Below, piece after piece: positions 1-3,587 of a stretch of 5,928 nt of DNA. The DNA is from Oligosphaeraceae bacterium. Lineage in GTDB: Bacteria > Verrucomicrobiota > Lentisphaeria > Oligosphaerales > Oligosphaeraceae. The notes beneath the pieces were generated by a model. That model worked only from the letters and a program-made list of their open reading frames with translations. It made no database searches and was not told the DNA's origin. The stretch's first letter is position 1. The number at the start of each line of letters is the position of its first letter. A program made the translations under genes and the position numbers. Location of the stretch: the NCBI GenBank assembly GCA_012515455.1, contig JAAYYJ010000016.1:1-5928 (forward strand), given 5' to 3'.

Positions 1-611
1 CCACCGGCTGGTCTCCCGTACTGGGCAGATGAATGCAATTTGTCCAATTCCCATCGTGAGGGGTTGTTACGGATATATTCCCGAATGCGGTTTAATTCCG
101 GTTCATTGCGGACGATGTGTTCCCAATAATTGCGTTGCCAGACGTCATAAATTGGCGTGTTGTTTCGCATCCATTTGGTGACGCCGATTTTATACCCACG
201 AACGATGGAGCCAATGGTTTTCGATGTGCCGCATGGACGTGGGGGCGGTAGGGGCGGTATGGGCGGTAGGGGCGAATAATTATTCGCCCCTACGCATTGG
301 GATGGTGGCGAGGGTGGTGGTGGGGGCGGTATGGGCGAATAATTATTCGCCCCTACCACGCCGGTGATAACAACAATACCGTGAATATGATTTGGCATGA
401 CTACGAATTCATCTAAATCAACATCGGGGAAATGGACAGGAATATCATCCCAACATTGTTGCGCAATATTCCCCGCCTCATTCAATCGCATTTCGCCGTT
501 TACGATTTCCCCAAACAGGCAGGCCCGGTTATGGGTGCAGATGGTCACAAAATAGGCCCCGGCCTGGGAATAATCGTAATCCTGCAATCGGATGGAACGG
601 CGGTTGCGGTG
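1..611 (-). CDS. REP-associated (RAYT-like) IS200-type Y1 transposase, 3' end cut by window, start codon unclear
   Basis: I translated this frame by hand; it has no stop from the in-frame TGA at 750-752 to the window edge. The N-terminal part reads RRSIRLQDYDYSQAGAYFVT then ICTHNRACLFGE, typical of IS200-like Y1 transposases. MPNHIHGIVV gives the metal-binding HUH motif (HIH, bases 381-389). WQRNYWEHIVRN and EYIRNNPSRW follow; the catalytic tyrosine is the Y of EYIRNNP at 75-77. Such enzymes nick and rejoin single-stranded DNA at hairpins through a 5'-phosphotyrosine link, and RAYT members are tied to dispersed REP palindromes. Between HIH and the tyrosine lies an inserted low-complexity stretch with two ANNYSP units and proline-rich linkers. 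No ATG lies upstream of the conserved N-terminus in this frame. The 611 boundary marks where homology-like sequence begins, not a proven start; a TTG at 585-587 or the internal ATG (GEMRLNE) are alternatives, and it may be a pseudogene. Only the last few residues appear to be missing at the left edge. Family call is firm, activity uncertain. Confidence 0.85.
241..272 (+). repeat. G-rich short tandem repeat next to palindrome copy 1, with a G-quadruplex-type pattern
   Basis: Near-repeats of about 10 bp (GGGGCGGTAG/T) give four runs of three or more G at 241-245, 251-254, 261-263 and 269-272, separated by loops of 5, 6 and 5 bases. This fits the usual four-run G-quadruplex pattern on the plus strand. 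On the coding strand it encodes a proline-rich linker (LPPIPPLPPP) in the transposase. Whether it folds is not known. Confidence 0.7.
266..293. repeat. 28-bp perfect palindrome, REP-like copy 1, inside the transposase gene
   Basis: The core GGGCGAATAATTATTCGCCC is extended by GTAG on the left and CTAC on the right, all perfectly self-complementary. It is followed on the plus strand by TACGCATTGGGA, a tail shared with other copies. In the transposase frame it reads VGANNYSP. It sits between the HIH motif and the catalytic tyrosine, where it can be tolerated as a linker. Confidence 0.9.
333..352. repeat. 20-bp perfect palindrome, REP-like copy 2, inside the transposase gene
   Basis: The core is identical to copy 1 and its centre lies 63 bp (21 codons) away, so it stays in the same transposase reading frame and again codes GANNYSP. 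It immediately follows the conserved MPNHIHGIVVITG segment in the protein. The palindrome stops at 20 bp because the next flanking pair is T/T. Confidence 0.9.
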
Positions 612-629
612 GGGTGGGGATGGATGTGG

Positions 630-649
630 GGGCGAAAAATTTTTCGCCC
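630..649. repeat. 20-bp perfect palindrome, variant REP-like copy 3, in the transposase 5' region
   Basis: The sequence is GGGCGAAAAATTTTTCGCCC. Compared with copies 1, 2 and 4 it has one T-to-A change in the left arm and the matching A-to-T change in the right arm, so the palindrome stays perfect. In the transposase frame it reads AKNFSP instead of ANNYSP. It carries the TACGCATTGG tail at 651-660. Confidence 0.88.
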
Positions 650-674
650 GTACGCATTGGAGCGGGGATGGCGG

Positions 675-694
675 GGGCGAATAATTATTCGCCC
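675..694. repeat. 20-bp perfect palindrome, REP-like copy 4, in the transposase 5' region
   Basis: The core is the same as in copies 1 and 2. Its centre is 45 bp (15 codons) from that of copy 3, so it is again in the transposase frame (RANNYSP), even though no start codon is visible upstream. It is followed by a shortened tail, GTACATTGGGA. Confidence 0.88.
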
Positions 695-720
695 GTACAT
701 TGGGACGGCGGCGGTGGTAT

Positions 721-741
721 GGGCGAAAACATTTATCGCCC
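721..741. repeat. Degenerate REP-like copy 5 abutting the aminotransferase stop codon
   Basis: The arms GGGCGA and TCGCCC are kept, but the middle (AAACATTTA) is no longer self-complementary and the unit is 21 bp, one base longer than the others. It begins right after the TAG stop of the class III aminotransferase gene (742-744). Its tail, CCTATTGCGTCAGG on the plus strand, loosely resembles the TACGCATTGG tail of the other copies. It may be an old copy. It could still form a weak hairpin downstream of the aminotransferase gene, but there is no T-run to make a standard terminator. Confidence 0.6.
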
Positions 742-2124
742 CTATTGCGTCAGGCCGAAATGCTTGCTTGCGGCAGCGAGGGCCTGTTCCAGCAGCGCGA
801 CCACGGTATCGAGTTCGTCGTTGCTGATGATCAAGGCCGGCGCTATCACCAGGATATTGCCGTTGTTGCGCAAAATCATGCCCTGCTGCCAGCACCAGTC
901 GCGGATAAAGGTACCGGCATCGACGCTGAGCTTCAGGTTGGTGGCCTGGTCGGCGGTCAACTCGATGGCCCATAAGGTGCCCATGCCGTGGACCTCGCCG
1001 ACCAGGCGCTGCCGGGTTTTGAGCTGGGCGAATTTGCGGTCCAGGTACTTGCCAATCTCAGCCGCCCGGGCCACCAGATTCTCCTTCTCCATAATGGCAA
1101 TATTGGCCAGGGCCGCGGCGCAGGACAGGGCATGGCCGCCAAACGTACTGCCGCTGCGGAACTCCACCCCGGGGGTGTTCTGGAAAGCCGAAGCGATTTT
1201 TTTGCTGGTGAGCATTATCGCCAGTGGCAAATAGCCGCTGGTAATGGCCTTGCTGACGCTCATCATGTCGGGGGTCACACCCCAGTTCTCGCACGCGAAC
1301 CATTTGCCGGTTTTGCCGAAACCGGTCTGTACTTCATCAAAGATCAGGAAGATGTCATTTTTGCTGCACAGCTCGCGGATGCCCTGCAGATATCCGGGCG
1401 GCGGCGGCGGGTAGCCGCTGTTCGAGCCCGGCAGGGGGTCCATAATCATGGCCGAGATGGTGTCGGAATTCTCCCATTTGATCAAGTCCTCCACCGCTTT
1501 CAGGCAGCGCAGACCGCAAGTTTCCGGCTTGCAGCCCAGCTCACAGTCATGGCATTTCACCTGGGGGGCGAACAACGCGCCCGGCAGCAGCGGTTCGAAG
1601 CACTCTCGCAGGGAGGTGAAGCCGGTATAGGAGGCAGTGCCCAAAGTGGTGCCGTGATAGGAGCCGCGCCGGGCAATCACCTTGTATTTGTGGGCCTTGC
1701 CGTGCATCCAATGATGCTGGCGGGCGAGGCGCAAGGCGGTCTCATTGGCCTCCGAACCGCTGCTCAAATAGAAGCACACCTCGAGATCACCGGGGGCGAT
1801 TTCGGCCATCTTGTCGGCCAGACGGATTTGCGGCACCGTGAAGCCGTCGTGGTAATTGGGGAAGAACTCCAGGGCCTCGAGCTGGCGCACAATCGCGTCT
1901 TTGATTTCGGGACGGCCATGCCCGACCGCGGTGGTGATCAGGGACGAGAAGGTGTCCAGAAATTTTCTGCCCTTGATGTCATACAGATAACAGCCTTCCC
2001 CGCCGATGAAAATTTTGGCTTCCTTGGCCAGGTCGTCATTGCTGGCCCAGTGGGTGATGATCCGCTCATGGGCGCTCTTTTCCAACTGCGCGATTTCCTG
2101 CGCAGTAAATTTTTCCAACTGCAT
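742..2124 (-). CDS. Class III PLP-dependent aminotransferase (omega-transaminase-like)
   Basis: This 460-residue protein has the fold-type I, class III layout. YLYDIKGRKFLD (about 47-57) and AVGHGRPEI (about 66-74) are the N-terminal signature. SSGSEANETALRLAR (121-135) forms the PLP-phosphate loop, SYHGTT follows at 155-160, and IFDEVQTGFGKTG (261-273) holds Asp263, which should bind the pyridine nitrogen. SKAITSGYLP (291-300) holds the Schiff-base Lys292. FRSGSTFGGHALSCAAALA (323-341) is the usual C-terminal motif. It should move an amino group between an amine or amino acid and a keto acid or aldehyde in the cytoplasm; the substrate is not determined. A cysteine cluster (C191, C194, C198, C203, C207) resembles that of taurine- or beta-alanine:pyruvate-type transaminases. 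The ATG at 2124 is chosen because AAGGAG lies 7 bases upstream; a longer frame to 2346 would run into the preceding DegT gene. The 55-bp gap suggests one operon. Confidence 0.93.
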   Translation of the reverse strand: MQLEKFTAQEIAQLEKSAHERIITHWASNDDLAKEAKIFIGGEGCYLYDIKGRKFLDTFSSLITTAVGHGRPEIKDAIVRQLEALEFFPNYHDGFTVPQIRLADKMAEIAPGDLEVCFYLSSGSEANETALRLARQHHWMHGKAHKYKVIARRGSYHGTTLGTASYTGFTSLRECFEPLLPGALFAPQVKCHDCELGCKPETCGLRCLKAVEDLIKWENSDTISAMIMDPLPGSNSGYPPPPPGYLQGIRELCSKNDIFLIFDEVQTGFGKTGKWFACENWGVTPDMMSVSKAITSGYLPLAIMLTSKKIASAFQNTPGVEFRSGSTFGGHALSCAAALANIAIMEKENLVARAAEIGKYLDRKFAQLKTRQRLVGEVHGMGTLWAIELTADQATNLKLSVDAGTFIRDWCWQQGMILRNNGNILVIAPALIISNDELDTVVALLEQALAAASKHFGLTQ

Positions 2125-2131
2125 GGTTCTG

Positions 2132-2137
2132 CTCCTT
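2132..2137 (-). promoter_or_regulatory. Ribosome binding site of the class III aminotransferase gene
   Basis: On the minus strand AAGGAG is followed by 7 bases and the ATG at 2122-2124. This decides the start against the longer open frame beginning at 2346. No promoter is evident in the 55-bp gap. Confidence 0.8.
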
Positions 2138-2179
2138 AGTAGAAAATCTGACTGCGATGGACAATGGCTGGGCTGGTGA

Positions 2180-3460
2180 TTATTTCCGGTACGCCTGGGC
2201 GACTTTCGTGAACGCGCGGACATATTTTTCCAGGTGGTTGATTTCATACACCGGATGGGCAAAGAAGGAAATGGTTCGCTCCGACAGCCATTTGGCGGTC
2301 GGGCATTCCACCTGCGCGTAATCAATGCTTGCCGCGCCAGGCACATTGAACGGATAATTCATGGGGCCGGTGCCGCACTTTTGGCGCAGGACCTCCTCTT
2401 TATACAATTCCGGCCACAACGAGGCAAAAACCGGCACTCCCTCGGCCGCCATGGCGGCGAGGAAGGTCTTCAGTGGCACCTTGAGTTTCTCCACATCGAG
2501 GACAAACGGGGCCCACCAGAACGAGTTCTGCCGGTCGGGGGTATCCAGGGGCGGGTGCAGGACCAGCCAGTGGTCCCGCAAGGCATGGAGCAGGAATTCA
2601 CCGTTCCGGCGCCGCAGCGGCAGATTCCAGGAATCCATTCTCTCCAGTTCGCAGGAGCCAATCAGGGACTGTATTTCCGTCATGCGGTAATTGCAGCCGA
2701 TCCGGTTGTGCACATACAGGCGCTCCTGCTCCTGCTTGATCATATCCAGTCCGCGGCTGGTGTCAAAGCCATAATCCCGCAGGGAGAAGCAGCTGCGCTG
2801 GATATCTTCCCGAGCGGTAATGATTGCCCCGCCTTCTCCGCCTGTGACCAGGTGCTTGGTATGACACAGGTTAAAGCATCCGACATCGCCAATGGTGCCG
2901 GTCTTCCTGCCCCGGTACAGGCCGCCAAAACATTCCGTGCAGTCTTCCAGGACCGACAAGCCGTGGGCATGGGCGATGGCCATAATCGGCTCCATATCTG
3001 CGACAATGCCGTACATGTGCGCCGCGATGATGGCTTTGGTGCGGGCGGTGATTTTCTCCTCCAGGGCGGCGGCAGCCAGGGTGTGGGTACAATCGACATC
3101 GGAAAATACTGGCAATGCGCCCAATTGCAGAATCGCGAACACCGGGGGGAAATAAATGTACGAGGGGCAGATGACTTCGTCGCCCGGGCTGATTCCCAAG
3201 GCCGCCAAGGCCAGATGGAAGGCGCCGTATTCGTTGACCGTGGTGACACAATGACTGGTCTGGTGCCACGCGGCCAGCTCACTTTCGAACTGCTTCCCGT
3301 ACGGGCCGCTCCAGTAATTCAACTTGCCGGTCCGCAAGGGCTCACTGAGCAGACGATACGTCTTGTCGGAAAAGGCCGGCCAGGCGGGAAACGGTTCAAC
3401 ATTGACCGGGGAACCACCCTCAAGCGCCAAACGATCAGCCGAAAAAGCTTCCGATGTCAT
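2180..3460 (-). CDS. DegT/DnrJ/EryC1/StrS-family PLP aminotransferase (sugar or cyclitol aminotransferase-like)
   Basis: This 426-residue protein follows the DegT family plan. LALEGGSPVNVEPFPAW (11-27) and the segment around 46-58 (GKLNYWSGPYGKQ) resemble the N-terminus of sugar and scyllo-inosose aminotransferases. ALGISPGDEVICPSYIYFPP (87-106) is the family signature. LEDCTECFGG (171-180) holds Asp173, expected to bind the PLP nitrogen, and CHTKHLVTGGEGGAI (199-213) holds the expected Schiff-base Lys202. NRIGCNYRMTEIQSLIG (252-268) is the family's GxNxRM region. Members usually aminate a keto-sugar or keto-cyclitol in the cytoplasm with glutamate or glutamine as donor; the substrate here is unknown. 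The usual SGTxAL phosphate-binding motif is replaced by NEYGAF (76-81). The ATG at 3460 is preferred over the one at 3514 because AAGGAG stands 5 bases upstream. It precedes the class III aminotransferase gene by 55 bp. Confidence 0.92.
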   Translation of the reverse strand: MTSEAFSADRLALEGGSPVNVEPFPAWPAFSDKTYRLLSEPLRTGKLNYWSGPYGKQFESELAAWHQTSHCVTTVNEYGAFHLALAALGISPGDEVICPSYIYFPPVFAILQLGALPVFSDVDCTHTLAAAALEEKITARTKAIIAAHMYGIVADMEPIMAIAHAHGLSVLEDCTECFGGLYRGRKTGTIGDVGCFNLCHTKHLVTGGEGGAIITAREDIQRSCFSLRDYGFDTSRGLDMIKQEQERLYVHNRIGCNYRMTEIQSLIGSCELERMDSWNLPLRRRNGEFLLHALRDHWLVLHPPLDTPDRQNSFWWAPFVLDVEKLKVPLKTFLAAMAAEGVPVFASLWPELYKEEVLRQKCGTGPMNYPFNVPGAASIDYAQVECPTAKWLSERTISFFAHPVYEINHLEKYVRAFTKVAQAYRK

Positions 3461-3465
3461 TGCTA

Positions 3466-3471
3466 CTCCTT
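3466..3471 (-). promoter_or_regulatory. Ribosome binding site of the DegT-family gene
   Basis: AAGGAG on the minus strand stands 5 bases from the ATG at 3458-3460. It fixes the start 18 codons inside the longest open frame. Confidence 0.8.
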
Positions 3472-3532
3472 GGTAAATGGGGAGGGAAATCCTGATGGCG
3501 CGCTGCACGCTCACCCCGGGTGATCCTAGGTA

Positions 3533-3578
3533 TCCCGCCCCCGGCGGGAGTGTCTCCGGTAAGTGTAGCTTATCCGGA
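3533..3578. other. Pair of inverted repeats in the gap between the DUF4838 and DegT genes
   Basis: TCCCGCC (3533-3539) pairs with GGCGGGA (3543-3549) around a 3-base loop. TCCGGTAAG (3555-3563) pairs with CTTATCCGGA (3569-3578) with one bulged T and a 5-base loop. A smaller one, TCACC/GGTGA, sits nearby at 3511-3523. All lie between the stop of the upstream gene and the ribosome binding site of the DegT gene. None is followed by a T-run on the minus strand, so a standard intrinsic terminator is not supported. They could slow transcription, protect mRNA or be an operator. No convincing -35/-10 pair was seen in the gap. Confidence 0.4.
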
Positions 3579-3587
3579 AGTGATTGC

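Noticed and set aside
266..741. CRISPR array
   Set aside because: The repeated units are short perfect palindromes with irregular spacing (63, about 300, 45 and 46-47 bp), G-rich linkers rather than unique spacers, and no cas genes nearby.
432..1234. Plus-strand open frames running through the palindromes (starting at 432, 614 and 700)
   Set aside because: They contain GANNYSP- or RIIIRP-like stretches only because the palindromes read openly on both strands. The rest is antisense to the transposase or the aminotransferase.
988..2139. Long plus-strand open frame of 383 codons
   Set aside because: It lies antisense to the class III aminotransferase gene, which has complete family motifs and a Shine-Dalgarno sequence. 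The translation shows no recognisable domain and is a codon-bias shadow.
2125..2346. N-terminal extension of the class III aminotransferase up to 2346
   Set aside because: Most of the extra codons overlap the 3' end of the DegT gene in another frame and show no family similarity; the ATG at 2124 has a good ribosome binding site.
2234..3523. Long plus-strand open frame of 429 codons
   Set aside because: It is fully antisense to the DegT gene and its product is low in recognisable motifs; it is a shadow of GC-rich coding sequence.
3533..3549. Intrinsic terminator after the DUF4838 gene
   Set aside because: The GC-rich stem is present, but no T-run follows on the minus strand, so I list it only as an inverted repeat.
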